Notes under the pieces: generated by a model | The model's input: only the letters and a program-made list of their open reading frames with translations | The model's database searches: none | Told to the model about the DNA's origin: nothing | Made by a program: the position numbers and the translations under genes | Shown here: positions 7,816 through 17,158 of the stretch, piece after piece | How positions within the stretch are numbered: the first letter of the stretch is position 1 | Layout of the letters: every line of letters begins with the position of its first letter | Origin: Caulobacteraceae bacterium | GTDB lineage: Bacteria; Pseudomonadota; Alphaproteobacteria; Caulobacterales; Caulobacteraceae | DNA: 43,853 nucleotides | Direction: 5' to 3' | Assembly: GCA_031291645.1 (NCBI GenBank) | Contig: JARLIQ010000108.1 | Span: forward strand, 1-43,853

Positions 7816-8327
7816 GGCGGCCGCTGCGACCCGAGGAGGCGAATCTCTGGGCGCGGGTCGCGGCCACGGTGCGCCTGGCGCCGGGGCGCGAGGCCCCCAA
7901 GCCGCCGAAACTCGTCACGCCGGACGAGGCGGCGCCGATCCAGCGGACCGCCCACGTCAAGCCGGCGCCCAGGCCACAGCTCCACCGCCACCACGGCGCC
8001 CCCGACGCGATCGAGCCGCGGCGCCTGCGCCGGATCACCCGCGAGCGCGAGGAGCTCGGCCCGCGCATCGACCTGCACGGCATGACCCAGGACCGCGCCC
8101 GCGTGGCGCTCGAGGCCTTCCTGCGGCGCGCCAGCGAGGACGGCTGGCGCGCGGTGCTGGTCATCACCGGCAAGGGGACGTCGGGCGACGGGGTGCTGCG
8201 CCGCCGCGCACCCGACTGGCTGGCCGAGCCGGCGATCCGCGCCCTGGTCGCCGGCGTCTCGGAGGCCCACCGCCGCCACGGCGGCAAGGGCGCGCTCTAC
8301 GTGACGCTGAAGCGGCGGTCCGAGTAG
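7812..8327 (+). CDS. Smr domain protein (SmrA-type endonuclease-like)
   Basis: The C-terminal half is an Smr domain: IDLHGMTQDRARVALEAFL gives the LHG motif, and VITGKGTSGDGVLRR gives the TGKG loop. Stand-alone Smr proteins are nucleases or nucleic-acid-binding proteins, and some rescue stalled ribosomes. The first 75 residues are basic and proline-rich and probably disordered. The GTG start at 7812 overlaps the mltA stop, so the two are co-translated. The mltA-smr pairing is common in alphaproteobacteria. It was read through to its stop at 8327 with no defect. The substrate is not known. Confidence 0.9.
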   Translation: MRRPLRPEEANLWARVAATVRLAPGREAPKPPKLVTPDEAAPIQRTAHVKPAPRPQLHRHHGAPDAIEPRRLRRITREREELGPRIDLHGMTQDRARVALEAFLRRASEDGWRAVLVITGKGTSGDGVLRRRAPDWLAEPAIRALVAGVSEAHRRHGGKGALYVTLKRRSE

Positions 8328-8352
8328 AACGGCGATTCGTTACCTATAAACA

Positions 8353-8479
8353 CCGCTCATCCCGGCGAAGGCCAGGATCTAGATCATATGGCTCTATGTT
8401 TGGGATGAGGAACCCGCATTCCTCTGGATAGAAGCCCGCGCTTTACCATCTGGGTCCCAGCCTTCGCCGGGATGAGCGG
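8353..8479. repeat. Palindromic intergenic repeat (REP-like, 20-bp perfect terminal arms)
   Basis: CCGCTCATCCCGGCGAAGGC at 8353-8372 returns as its exact reverse complement at 8460-8479. The pairing continues inward to about 8384/8448 with two mismatches and G-T pairs, giving arms of about 32 bases around a 63-base loop. The CATCCCGGCGAAGG core resembles a repeat I recall from many alphaproteobacterial genomes. It fills the gap between the convergent smr and rsmB genes. No coding potential was seen. It could serve as a bidirectional terminator, but there is no T tract. Confidence 0.75.
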
Positions 8480-8507
8480 AATTAAAAATGGCTTCGTAGA
8501 CCTCAGT

Positions 8508-9806
8508 CTATTCTTCCACCCGCACTAGCCGCGTAGCGAAGAAGCCATCGAGGCCGCCTTCGGCCTGGTGAGGCAGGATGCGCAGCCAGCCTTCGGGCCG
8601 GGCGGCGGCCTCGGGCGCGCCGCCCTCCCCGGGCGCGATCGGGTCCGGCCTGAACTCGGCATGCCGGGCGAGGAAGGCCTGGACCTGGCCCTCGCCCTCC
8701 TCCGGCTCCAGCGAACAGACGCAGTAGACCAGCCGCCCACCGGGCGCGACCTTGGCCGCCGCGGCGTCCAGAAGCCGGCTCTGCACGCCGGCGAGCTTGG
8801 CGATGTCGCCCGGCCGCGTGCCCCACAGGACGTCCGGATGCCGGCGGAAGGTGCCGGTCGCCGAACAGGGGGCGTCCAGCAGCACCGCGTCGAAGGTGCG
8901 CGGATCGCTCCACGCCGCGGCGTCGGCGACGACGATCTCGGCCGATAGCCCGGTCCGCTCCAGCGTCTGGCGCAGGCGGCGCAGCCTGGGTTCCGACCGG
9001 TCCAGCGCCACTAGCCGCGCGCCCGCCGCCGCCAGCTGCAGCGCCTTGCCGCCCGGCGCGGCGCAGAGGTCGAGCGCGGTTTCGCCCTTGCCGGCCCGAA
9101 GCAGCCGCGCGGGAACCGCCGCCGCGGCGTCTTGCACCCACCAGCGGCCCTCGGCGTAGCCCGGCCAGGCCGCCACGTCGCCGCGCTGGCGCATGCGCAG
9201 CGAGCCGCCCGGCAGGCGGTCCGCCTCCAGCTCGGCCGCCAGGGTCGCGTCGTGCGGGTCGCGCGGGGTGATGTCGGTCGCCGGTTCCTCGGCGATCTGG
9301 GCCGCGATCCGACGCGCCTCGTCCTCGCCATAGGCCGCGCGCCAGCGGGCGAACAGCCAGTCGGGCAGCAGGGCCTCGGGATCGGCGTCCCCGGTCTGCG
9401 GCTCGCGCGTCAGGCCGCGCAGCACCGCGTTGATCAGCCCCTTGAACGGTCGGGTGGCGCGGTCCCGCTCGGCCAGCCGTACGGTGGTGTCCACCGCCGC
9501 GAAGGCGGGGGTGTCCATGTAGAGCGCCTGCGCGGCGCCCAGGCGCAGCAGCATGGTCACCGCCTCGGGCGGCGGCTTGGCCAGCTTGGCCTGCAGCCGC
9601 CGGTCGATCGCCCCCAGTCGGCGCAGCAGGGTCATGGCGATCATCCGCGCCAGCGCCCGGTCGCGCAGATCCAGGTCGGCGAAAGGCTTGCGCTCCATCG
9701 CCTCCTCCAGCCCGCCGCGGTGGTCCAGCGCCGAGGTCGTAAGGTCGATCGCCGCGGCCCGGGCGGCGAGGTCGTCGGCGCGCGGGCCGGCCTGATCGTT
9801 GCTCAT
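8508..9806 (-). CDS. rsmB: 16S rRNA cytosine-C5 methyltransferase (RsmB/Sun)
   Basis: The enzyme methylates a cytosine of 16S rRNA (C967 in Escherichia coli). The 432 residues divide into an N-terminal NusB-like RNA-binding domain (about 1-135, with ALYMDTPAFAAVDTTVRLAE and FKGLINAVLRGL) and a SAM-dependent methyltransferase domain. Motifs are DLCAAPGGKA (246-255), DAPCSATGTFRRHPD (311-325) with C314, and YCVCSLEPEEGE (361-372) with C364. Both catalytic cysteines are intact. The ATG at 9806 is clear. It is divergent from the small DUF1674 gene, with about 100 bases between them. Confidence 0.95.
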   Translation of the reverse strand: MSNDQAGPRADDLAARAAAIDLTTSALDHRGGLEEAMERKPFADLDLRDRALARMIAMTLLRRLGAIDRRLQAKLAKPPPEAVTMLLRLGAAQALYMDTPAFAAVDTTVRLAERDRATRPFKGLINAVLRGLTREPQTGDADPEALLPDWLFARWRAAYGEDEARRIAAQIAEEPATDITPRDPHDATLAAELEADRLPGGSLRMRQRGDVAAWPGYAEGRWWVQDAAAAVPARLLRAGKGETALDLCAAPGGKALQLAAAGARLVALDRSEPRLRRLRQTLERTGLSAEIVVADAAAWSDPRTFDAVLLDAPCSATGTFRRHPDVLWGTRPGDIAKLAGVQSRLLDAAAAKVAPGGRLVYCVCSLEPEEGEGQVQAFLARHAEFRPDPIAPGEGGAPEAAARPEGWLRILPHQAEGGLDGFFATRLVRVEE

Positions 9807-9910
9807 GCCCCGCCGTGCCTGCGGCGGGGCCGGAGTTCAAGGGGCTCCAGCGACTTTCGCGCGCACGCGCCGCCCTGGCGGCGGCGCGCCCGGGTCGCTA
9901 GATTAGGGCA

Positions 9911-10108
9911 ATGTCCGACGACGCGATCCCGAACGCCGCGCCCGGCAAGGCGCTGACCCCCGCCGCCCGCCGCGCGCTGGAGGAAGCCGCAGCCCGCCGC
10001 GCCGCCGAGGCCCCGACGCCTGCGAGCGGCGAGCAGGGCGGCCCGGCGGGGCCCGAACCCACCCGCTACGGCGACTGGGAGCGCAAGGGCATGGCCGTCG
10101 ACTTCTGA
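9911..10108 (+). CDS. DUF1674 / SDHAF4-like succinate dehydrogenase assembly factor
   Basis: The 65-residue product ends in [19 protein letters not shown], the hallmark C-terminus of the DUF1674 family. Its mitochondrial members (SDHAF4/Sdh8) bind the flavinated SdhA subunit and shield it before complex II assembly. The N-terminal half is Ala/Arg-rich and low in complexity, as is usual. An AGGG purine run lies just before the ATG. A GCTAGATT at 9897-9904 resembles the Caulobacter -10 element and would place the transcript start very close to the ATG. No succinate dehydrogenase gene is in view. The bacterial role is inferred from the eukaryotic family. Confidence 0.85.
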   Translation: MSDDAIPNAAPGKALTPAARRALEEAAARRAAEAPTPASGEQGGPAGPEPTRYGDWERKGMAVDF

Positions 10109-10202
10109 CCAGGATTCCCCTGGCGGGCGCACGCGATAGCCAAGCTGGCGGCTCGGGCCTAGGTTGAGGGCCGCACCCTTGGAACCGCCGGGACGCACCG
10201 CC

Positions 10203-10784
10203 ATGGCCACCGCCACCCGCCGCACCGCCCTGATCGCCGCCTCGCTGTTCGCCGGCCTTTGCGCCGCGCCGCTGGCCTGGGCCTATCCGCCGACGATCCA
10301 CGCCGACCGCTTCGAGAGCGGCGAGCAGGCCTGGAGCCGCTCCAGCGAACAGGTCCAATCCAGCGAACAAGTCCAGGCCAGCGAACAATTTCAGTCGGAC
10401 GAAGAAGGCCAGGTGGCCAACCGGTACGACGATCACGCCCGATACGACGAGCAGATGCGCTCGAGCGAACGCGTCTGGTCCGAGCAGCGGGCCTATGGCG
10501 GGCGGATCTACGGCGAGCGCGACGACGACGGCTACGTGGGCTATCTGCCCGTCAGCTTCTTCGCCGACGCAGGCGGGGTCGGACCCTATGCGATCGACTA
10601 CGGCTATGGCGGCGGGGGCGGCGGCTACGCCTACGGCTTCGGCTCAGCCGGCGCCTTCGCCGGCGCACACGCCAGCGCCAGTGCGTCGGTCAGCGTCTCG
10701 ATCCACGGCTCCGGCGGTTTCCATGGCCACGGAGGGGGCCACGGTGGGCACGGCGGCGGCGGCCACAGCTGCGGCTGCAAATAG
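10203..10784 (+). CDS. Secreted Gly/His-rich protein of unknown function
   Basis: The ATG at 10203 opens a clear signal peptide (TRRTALIAASLFAGLCAAP) with probable cleavage after AWA. The mature protein begins with an acidic, Ser/Glu/Gln-rich part holding a short tandem repeat (SSEQVQ-SSEQVQ-ASEQFQ, then a decayed copy). A region of alternating charge follows, then a Gly/Tyr/Ala-rich part, and the tail is almost only Gly and His, ending HSCGCK. Such a His-Gly-Cys tail could bind metal ions. I do not recognise a family. It stands alone between the DUF1674 gene and pyrF, whose stop is only a few bases away on the other strand. The 192-residue frame has a clean start and stop, and the signal peptide argues that it is real. 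Confidence 0.75.
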   Translation: MATATRRTALIAASLFAGLCAAPLAWAYPPTIHADRFESGEQAWSRSSEQVQSSEQVQASEQFQSDEEGQVANRYDDHARYDEQMRSSERVWSEQRAYGGRIYGERDDDGYVGYLPVSFFADAGGVGPYAIDYGYGGGGGGYAYGFGSAGAFAGAHASASASVSVSIHGSGGFHGHGGGHGGHGGGGHSCGCK

Positions 10785-10790
10785 AACGCC

Positions 10791-11528
10791 TCAGATCCCC
10801 GCGATCTCCTGCGTCACGGCCAAGGCCGCGGCGCGTGGGTCGTTGGCGGCGGTGATCGGCCGGCCGCAGACCAGGTGGCTGGCTCCGGCGGCAAGCGCCT
10901 CGGCGGGCGTCGCCGCACGGGCCTGATCGTCGGCCTTGGCCCAGCCGGGGCGCACGCCGGGGGTGATCACCAGGAAATCCGGACCGCCGATGCGCCGGGC
11001 CAGCGCGGCCTCATGCGGGCTGGCGACCACCCCGTCGAGGCCGGCGTCGATCGCCTGGCGGATGCGCCGCTCGACCAGGGCCTCCACGCCAAGGCCGTAT
11101 CCCAGGTCCTTCAGGTCCGCGTCGTTCAGGCTGGTCAGCACGGTGACGCCGACGATCTTGACCCCCAGCGCGCCCGCCCGGCCCCGGGCGGCGGCGGCCA
11201 TCACCTGGGGCTCGGCGTGCACGGTCAGGACGTCGCAGGACCCGGTGGCGACGATGGCCGCGGTCGCCTTCTCGACGGTCGCGCCGATATCGTGCAGCTT
11301 CCAGTCTAGGAACACCTGCCGGCCGCGCCGCTTCAGGTCGCGCGCCATGTCCATGCCGCCGCCGGCCAGCAGCTGCAGGCCGATCTTGTAGAAGCCGACC
11401 GCGTCGCCCAGCCGTTCCACCATGGCCTCGGCGTCGGCCCGGGTCGGCAGATCGAGCGGGATGATCAGGCGCGGGTCGGCCTTGACGGCCTGGGTCTGAT
11501 CCTGGCGCACGAGTTCGGCGGCGGGCAT
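10791..11528 (-). CDS. pyrF: Orotidine-5'-phosphate decarboxylase
   Basis: PyrF makes UMP from OMP, the last step of de novo pyrimidine synthesis. The 245-residue product shows IIPLDLPTRADA near the N-terminus, the active-site segment FLDWKLHDIGATV (D75, K77, D80) and the phosphate-binding ITPGVRPG. The ATG at 11528 has an AAAGGAAG ribosome site 5 bases upstream. The frame extends to a TTG at 11555, which is rejected for that reason. It converges on the Gly/His-rich gene and is divergent from marC. Confidence 0.96.
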   Translation of the reverse strand: MPAAELVRQDQTQAVKADPRLIIPLDLPTRADAEAMVERLGDAVGFYKIGLQLLAGGGMDMARDLKRRGRQVFLDWKLHDIGATVEKATAAIVATGSCDVLTVHAEPQVMAAAARGRAGALGVKIVGVTVLTSLNDADLKDLGYGLGVEALVERRIRQAIDAGLDGVVASPHEAALARRIGGPDFLVITPGVRPGWAKADDQARAATPAEALAAGASHLVCGRPITAANDPRAAALAVTQEIAGI

Positions 11529-11599
11529 GACGCTTCCTTTGCAGGCGTGCGCCAACGCTCGGCGGCGCGCGGAATGTCGATTTAGGCTAAGAGGGCAAG

Positions 11600-12292
11600 A
11601 TGAGCCTGGCTGACCTCAGCGTCAACTTCTTCGTCGCCCTGTTCGCGCTGATCGATCCGGTGGGCAACGTGCCGGTGTTCGCCGCAGCGACCGTCGGGGC
11701 GACCGCGGCGGGGCGGCGGCGCCTGGCGCTGTACATCGCCCTGTTCTCGCTGGTCTTCCTGGCGCTGTTCTATTTCGCCGGCCTGCAGATCCTGCAGTTC
11801 TTCGGCGTCTCGATGGCCGCCTTCCGCATCGCTGGCGGCATCCTCCTGTTCATCATGGGCCTGGACATGGCCCGCAACGACTTCACCACCCGCTTCGCCG
11901 ACGTCAGCGAGAGCGGACCCCAGTCGACCGGCGTCTATGCGCGCGAGCGGTTCGAGCGGCTGGTGGTGCCCTTCGCCATGCCGCTGCTGATCGGGCCCGG
12001 CGCCATATCGACGGTGGTGATCTACGCCGCCGAGGCCAAGCCGTTCGGCCTGGCCGGCTTCGCCGCCGGGGTCGGGGTGATCGCGGCCATCTCCTTCACC
12101 ATCCTGGCCGCCTTCTGGCTGACCGGGCTGATCTCGCGCGCCCTGGGCCGGATCGGCATGACCATCGTCGTGCGGGTGCTGGGCCTGATCCTCTGCGCCA
12201 TGGCGGTGCAGTTCGTCATCGTCGGGATCGGCGCGGCGACGCACGACCTCGTGCGCCACGACGCCGTGGTCCCCTATGCGGTGAAGAAGTAG
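11600..12292 (+). CDS. MarC family integral membrane protein
   Basis: The 230-residue product has about six hydrophobic segments and the family features FVALFALIDPVGNVPVF at the N-terminus and GGILLFIMGLDMA in the middle. MarC/UPF0056 proteins lie in the inner membrane. The family was once linked to multiple antibiotic resistance, but that role has not held up, and the function remains unknown. A purine-rich AAGAGGGCAAG directly precedes the ATG. It converges on argG with 31 bases between the stops. Confidence 0.9.
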   Translation: MSLADLSVNFFVALFALIDPVGNVPVFAAATVGATAAGRRRLALYIALFSLVFLALFYFAGLQILQFFGVSMAAFRIAGGILLFIMGLDMARNDFTTRFADVSESGPQSTGVYARERFERLVVPFAMPLLIGPGAISTVVIYAAEAKPFGLAGFAAGVGVIAAISFTILAAFWLTGLISRALGRIGMTIVVRVLGLILCAMAVQFVIVGIGAATHDLVRHDAVVPYAVKK

Positions 12293-12323
12293 GCCGCTGG
12301 CGCCCCTGTCCCGGGTATCGGAC

Positions 12324-13556
<1,233 letters not shown>

Positions 13557-13619
13557 GGCGATCCTTGCGGGCTGTACGGGCGCCTTAAAGGCCGCTTGGG
13601 CGACGGTTTCAACCCTTGC

Positions 13620-13640
13620 CTTCGCCGATCGCCGGCGAAG
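13620..13640 (-). terminator. Hairpin downstream of kup
   Basis: CTTCGCCG at 13620-13627 pairs with CGGCGAAG at 13633-13640 around a 5-base loop, 17 bases past the kup stop. There is no T run after it, so it is a weak candidate for an intrinsic terminator. It could also be part of the argG leader. Confidence 0.35.
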
Positions 13641-13656
13641 TTCGCCCGCAGCCGCC

Positions 13657-15660
13657 TCAGACGGTCAGCTGGGCGCCCAGTTCGACCACCCGCCCGGGCG
13701 GAATCTTGAAGAATTCGGTCGGGTTGGCGGCGTTCTTCATCAGGAAGATGAACAGCTTGTCCTGCCAGCCCGGCATGCCGGAGCGGGCGGCGGCCACCAG
13801 CGAGCGGCGGCCGAGGAAGAAGCTCGTCGACATGATGTCGAACTTCAGCCCCTGCTTCTTGCACTGCTGCAGGGCGCGCGGAAGGTTGGGGCTCTCCATG
13901 AAGCCGTAGGCGATGCGCACCTTCTTGAAGTCGTCGTCGATCGGCTCGATCGTGATCCGTTCGGCGGCGGGCACGACGGGGGTCTCCATCGTCTGCACGG
14001 TCAGGATGATGTTCTTCTCGTGCAGCATCTTGTTGTGCTTGAGATTGTGCATCAGCGCGACCGGCGTCATGTCCGGGTCCGAGGTCAGGAAGATCGCCGT
14101 GCCCGGCGCGCGATAGGGTGGACGGGCGTGCAGCATGCCGATCAGGTCCTTCAGCGGCAGGCTGTCGCGGCGGGTCTTCTCGAACAGGATGTGGGTGCCG
14201 CGGGTCCAGGTGGCCATGATCACCATCAGCCCCGCGCCCAGCACCAGCGGCAGCCACGCGCCGGTGGGAATCTTGAGCAGGTTCGACAAGGTGAAGATCA
14301 GGTCGACCAGGATAATCGGAACCAGCAGGCAGGCGGTCTGGACAAGGTTCCACTTCCACATCCGCCGCACCACGAAATAGGCCAGCAGGGTGTCGATCAG
14401 CATCGCGCCGGTCACCGCCGCCCCGTAGGCCGCGGCCAGCCGGCTGGACGAACGGAACACCAGCAGCAGCAAGAGCACGCCCAGCATCAGGAACAGGTTG
14501 ACCGAGGGCACGAAGATCTGCCCGGCCAGGGTCTCGGACGTCCGCCGGATCTCGATCCGCGGCAGAAGGCCCAGCTGGACCGCCTGCTGGGTCATCGAGA
14601 AGGCGCCGCTGATCATCGCCTGGCTGGCGATCACCGTCGCCAGGGTGGCCAGGATCAGCACCGGCCAGTAGGCCACCTCGGGGGTCATGGCCCAAAAGGG
14701 GTTGGACCGGGCGATGGGATGGTGCAGCACCACCGCGCCCTGGCCGAGGTAGTTCAGCACCAGGCAGGGGAAGACCAGGACGAACCAGGCCGTCCGGATC
14801 GGCCCGCGCCCGAAATGGCCCATGTCGGCGTAGAGCGCCTCCGCCCCGGTCACCGCCAGGAAGACGCTGCCCAGGATGACGAAGCCCAGCACCCGGTTGT
14901 CGATCAGGAACTGCGCCCCGTAGTAGGGGTTGAGGCCGCGCAGCACCGACAGGTCGTCGTTCAGGTGATAGGCGCCCAGGCCGGCCAGGGTGAGGAACCA
15001 GACCACGGTGATCGGCCCGAACAGGGCGGCGACCCGGTGGGTGCCACGGGCCTGCACCAGGAACAGCGCCACCAGTATCCCCGCGGCGATCGGCACCACG
15101 TGGGGCGCCAGGGTGTGGCCGATGTCGGGCGCGCCGCGCACCCCCTCCACCGCCGACAGCACCGAGATGGCGGGGGTGATCACCCCCTCGCCGTAGAACA
15201 GGGCCGCGCCGGCCGCGCCCAGGATGAAGATGGTCGCCGTGCGCCGGCCGACCGCGCGCTGGGCCAGGGACATCAGGGCCAGGGTGCCGCCCTCGCCGCG
15301 GTTGTCGGCCCGCATCAGGAAGATGATGTACTTGACCGTGACGATCAGCGTCAGGGTCCAGACCACCAGCGAGACCACCCCGAGCACGGCCAGCTCGGGC
15401 GATTCCGCCGCCCGCGCGTGGCGCAGCGCCTCGCGCATGGCGTAGAGCGGGCTGGTGCCGATATCGCCGAACACCACGCCGACCGCGCCCAGGGTCAGGG
15501 CCGCGAAGCCGCGGCGGCCGGGCGCGGCCGCGGGCTCGGGCGCCGCAGCGTCAGCGGCCGTCGTCGCCGGACTCTCGTCGCGACGGGTCGGCGCCGCCTT
15601 GTCGGACTTGGCGCGCGCGGCCGGCTCGGCCCGGGTCGCGCGCGGGGTTTCGGACGCCAT
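13657..15660 (-). CDS. kup: Kup-type potassium uptake permease
   Basis: Kup proteins take up K+ with protons through the inner membrane. After a charged, Ala/Pro-rich leader of about 50 residues, the membrane part begins with [20 protein letters not shown], the Kup signature. About 12 membrane segments follow, including [15 protein letters not shown] and [17 protein letters not shown], and then a cytoplasmic C-terminal domain of about 200 residues. The ATG at 15660 gives 667 residues and has a GGAGAAG ribosome site. An ATG at 15708 lacks one and is not preferred. It is divergent from the Rrf2 gene. Confidence 0.95.
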   Translation of the reverse strand: MASETPRATRAEPAARAKSDKAAPTRRDESPATTAADAAAPEPAAAPGRRGFAALTLGAVGVVFGDIGTSPLYAMREALRHARAAESPELAVLGVVSLVVWTLTLIVTVKYIIFLMRADNRGEGGTLALMSLAQRAVGRRTATIFILGAAGAALFYGEGVITPAISVLSAVEGVRGAPDIGHTLAPHVVPIAAGILVALFLVQARGTHRVAALFGPITVVWFLTLAGLGAYHLNDDLSVLRGLNPYYGAQFLIDNRVLGFVILGSVFLAVTGAEALYADMGHFGRGPIRTAWFVLVFPCLVLNYLGQGAVVLHHPIARSNPFWAMTPEVAYWPVLILATLATVIASQAMISGAFSMTQQAVQLGLLPRIEIRRTSETLAGQIFVPSVNLFLMLGVLLLLLVFRSSSRLAAAYGAAVTGAMLIDTLLAYFVVRRMWKWNLVQTACLLVPIILVDLIFTLSNLLKIPTGAWLPLVLGAGLMVIMATWTRGTHILFEKTRRDSLPLKDLIGMLHARPPYRAPGTAIFLTSDPDMTPVALMHNLKHNKMLHEKNIILTVQTMETPVVPAAERITIEPIDDDFKKVRIAYGFMESPNLPRALQQCKKQGLKFDIMSTSFFLGRRSLVAAARSGMPGWQDKLFIFLMKNAANPTEFFKIPPGRVVELGAQLTV

Positions 15661-15745
15661 TCGGCTTCTCCGGGGACCTGCCGCGGGATCACCCGAGGCC
15701 AACCCCATAATGCAGGAGCGCGCGCGATAGCTCCTTTCTCGCCAT

Positions 15746-15834
15746 GGTTCAACCGTACTGATGTCGCGCTCGTCACGCCGACGACAGCCATTGCAGGATT
15801 TGCGCAGGCGCCTACGTTCGCTTGAGGTTCAACC
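15746..15834. repeat. Direct repeat of GGTTCAACC upstream of the Rrf2 gene
   Basis: GGTTCAACC occurs at 15746-15754 and again at 15826-15834, exactly 80 bases apart in the kup-Rrf2 intergenic region. The second copy ends 10 bases before the Rrf2 start codon. A pair of operators for the regulator itself is possible, but the repeat is short. Confidence 0.3.
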
Positions 15835-15844
15835 CCATCGGATC

Positions 15845-16285
15845 ATGTCGGACAGTCAGAGATTCCCCATCGCCGCCCATACCCTCGCCTATCTGGCGCA
15901 CAAGGGTGCGTTCAGCGCGGACGGGGCGGTGTGCAGCGCGGAGCTCGCCGCCTCCATGCCGACCAATCCGGTGGTGGTGCGCCGGGTCACCGCCATGCTG
16001 GCCAAGGCCGGGCTGATCGAGACCCGCCCGGGCGCCAGCGGCGGCGCCTGGCTGGCGCGGCCGCCCGAGGCGATCAAGCTGGACGCCGTGTTGCGGGCGG
16101 TCAACGGCTGCGCCCACCTCGGCGCGCCGATGCAGGGGGTCAAGGGCTGCCCGGTCAGCGAGAAGATCCCCGCCGCCGTGGCCGGGGCCATGATCGCGGC
16201 GGAAGAGGCGGTCAGTGAGCGGCTGGCCCGCATCAGCGTCGCCGACCTGCTGGGCGGCGCCGAAACCGCCGCGACCGCGGCCTGA
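15845..16285 (+). CDS. Rrf2 family transcriptional regulator
   Basis: The 146-residue product has the winged-helix start of the family (ALAYL-type LAYLAHKG; NPVVVRRVTAMLAKAGLIET as the recognition helix; GASGGAWLARPPEAIKL as the wing). Classical Rrf2 proteins hold a [2Fe-2S] cluster with three close cysteines. Here only C89 and C102 are in the right area, with 12 residues between them, and C30 is far away, so cluster binding is doubtful and a thiol switch is possible. The ATG at 15845 fits the family length. An upstream open frame reaches 15761 but is not convincing. The dehydrogenase gene 45 bases downstream is a likely target or operon partner. Confidence 0.88.
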   Translation: MSDSQRFPIAAHTLAYLAHKGAFSADGAVCSAELAASMPTNPVVVRRVTAMLAKAGLIETRPGASGGAWLARPPEAIKLDAVLRAVNGCAHLGAPMQGVKGCPVSEKIPAAVAGAMIAAEEAVSERLARISVADLLGGAETAATAA

Positions 16286-16330
16286 ACCGGTGGACCGTTT
16301 GACGCAGCCCCGAAGGAAAGCGAGCCCCCC

Positions 16331-17131
16331 ATGACCCGACGTCTGTGCCTGGTCACCGGCGCCTCGGCCGGCATCGGGGCGGCCTTCGCCCGGATCTACG
16401 CCGGGGCGGGCTACGACGTGGCCCTGACCGCGCGCCGGGAGGACCGGCTGGAGACCCTGGCCGATGAGATCCGGCTGCGCTACGGCGTCGAGGCCCTGAC
16501 CATCGCCGCCGACCTGGCCGATCCGACGGCCAGCGACCACCTGCTCGAACGGATCGAGGCCAACGGCCGCGTGGTCGACGCCCTGGTCAACAACGCCGGC
16601 TACAGCCTGCCCGAACCCTACGCCGCCACCGAATGGGCGGACCAGCGGGCCTTCCTGCAGGTGATGCTGGTCGCGGTGTGCGAGCTGACCCACAAGGTGC
16701 TGCCGGGCATGGCCGAGCGGCGGTTCGGCCGCATCGTCAACGTCGCCTCGTTGGCCGGCCTGACCCCCGGCGCGCCGGGCCAGACCCTCTACAGCGCGAC
16801 CAAGGCCTTCCTGGTGCGCTTCTCCCAGAGCCTGCACCTGGAGATGCTGGACCAGGGCGTGCACGTCAGCGCCCTTTGCCCCGGCTTCACCTATTCCGAG
16901 TTCCACGACGTCAACGCCACCCGCGAACAGGTCGCCCGCAACGTGCCCGCCTGGCTGTGGCTCGGCGCGGACGAGGTGGCCGCCGCGGGCTACGAGGCGG
17001 CGGAGGCCAACCGGCCGGTCTGTGTGCCCGGCGCGCCGAACAAGGTCCTGGCGGCCCTGTCCAAGCTGACGCCGGAGGAGTGGTCCCTGGCCGTCATGGC
17101 CCGGGAGGCCGGCCGCTTCCGCAAGCCCTGA
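16331..17131 (+). CDS. Short-chain dehydrogenase/reductase
   Basis: This is a classical SDR of 266 residues with a Rossmann fold. It has TGASAGIG near the N-terminus (coenzyme loop), NNAG, a serine in VNVASLAG and the catalytic YSATK. ARREDR after the second strand suggests NADP(H) preference. The substrate cannot be inferred. GAAGGAAAG lies about 15 bases before the ATG. It follows the Rrf2 regulator on the same strand, and it resembles the second SDR at 19371-20174 in overall form. Confidence 0.88.
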   Translation: MTRRLCLVTGASAGIGAAFARIYAGAGYDVALTARREDRLETLADEIRLRYGVEALTIAADLADPTASDHLLERIEANGRVVDALVNNAGYSLPEPYAATEWADQRAFLQVMLVAVCELTHKVLPGMAERRFGRIVNVASLAGLTPGAPGQTLYSATKAFLVRFSQSLHLEMLDQGVHVSALCPGFTYSEFHDVNATREQVARNVPAWLWLGADEVAAAGYEAAEANRPVCVPGAPNKVLAALSKLTPEEWSLAVMAREAGRFRKP

Positions 17132-17158
17132 GCAGCCGGCGCCAGGCGTCTCCGCCCG

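Noticed and set aside
10341-10395. Short tandem repeats considered as a CRISPR-like or VNTR array
   Set aside because: They are in-frame codon repeats (SSEQVQ) in the secreted protein gene, with no spacers.
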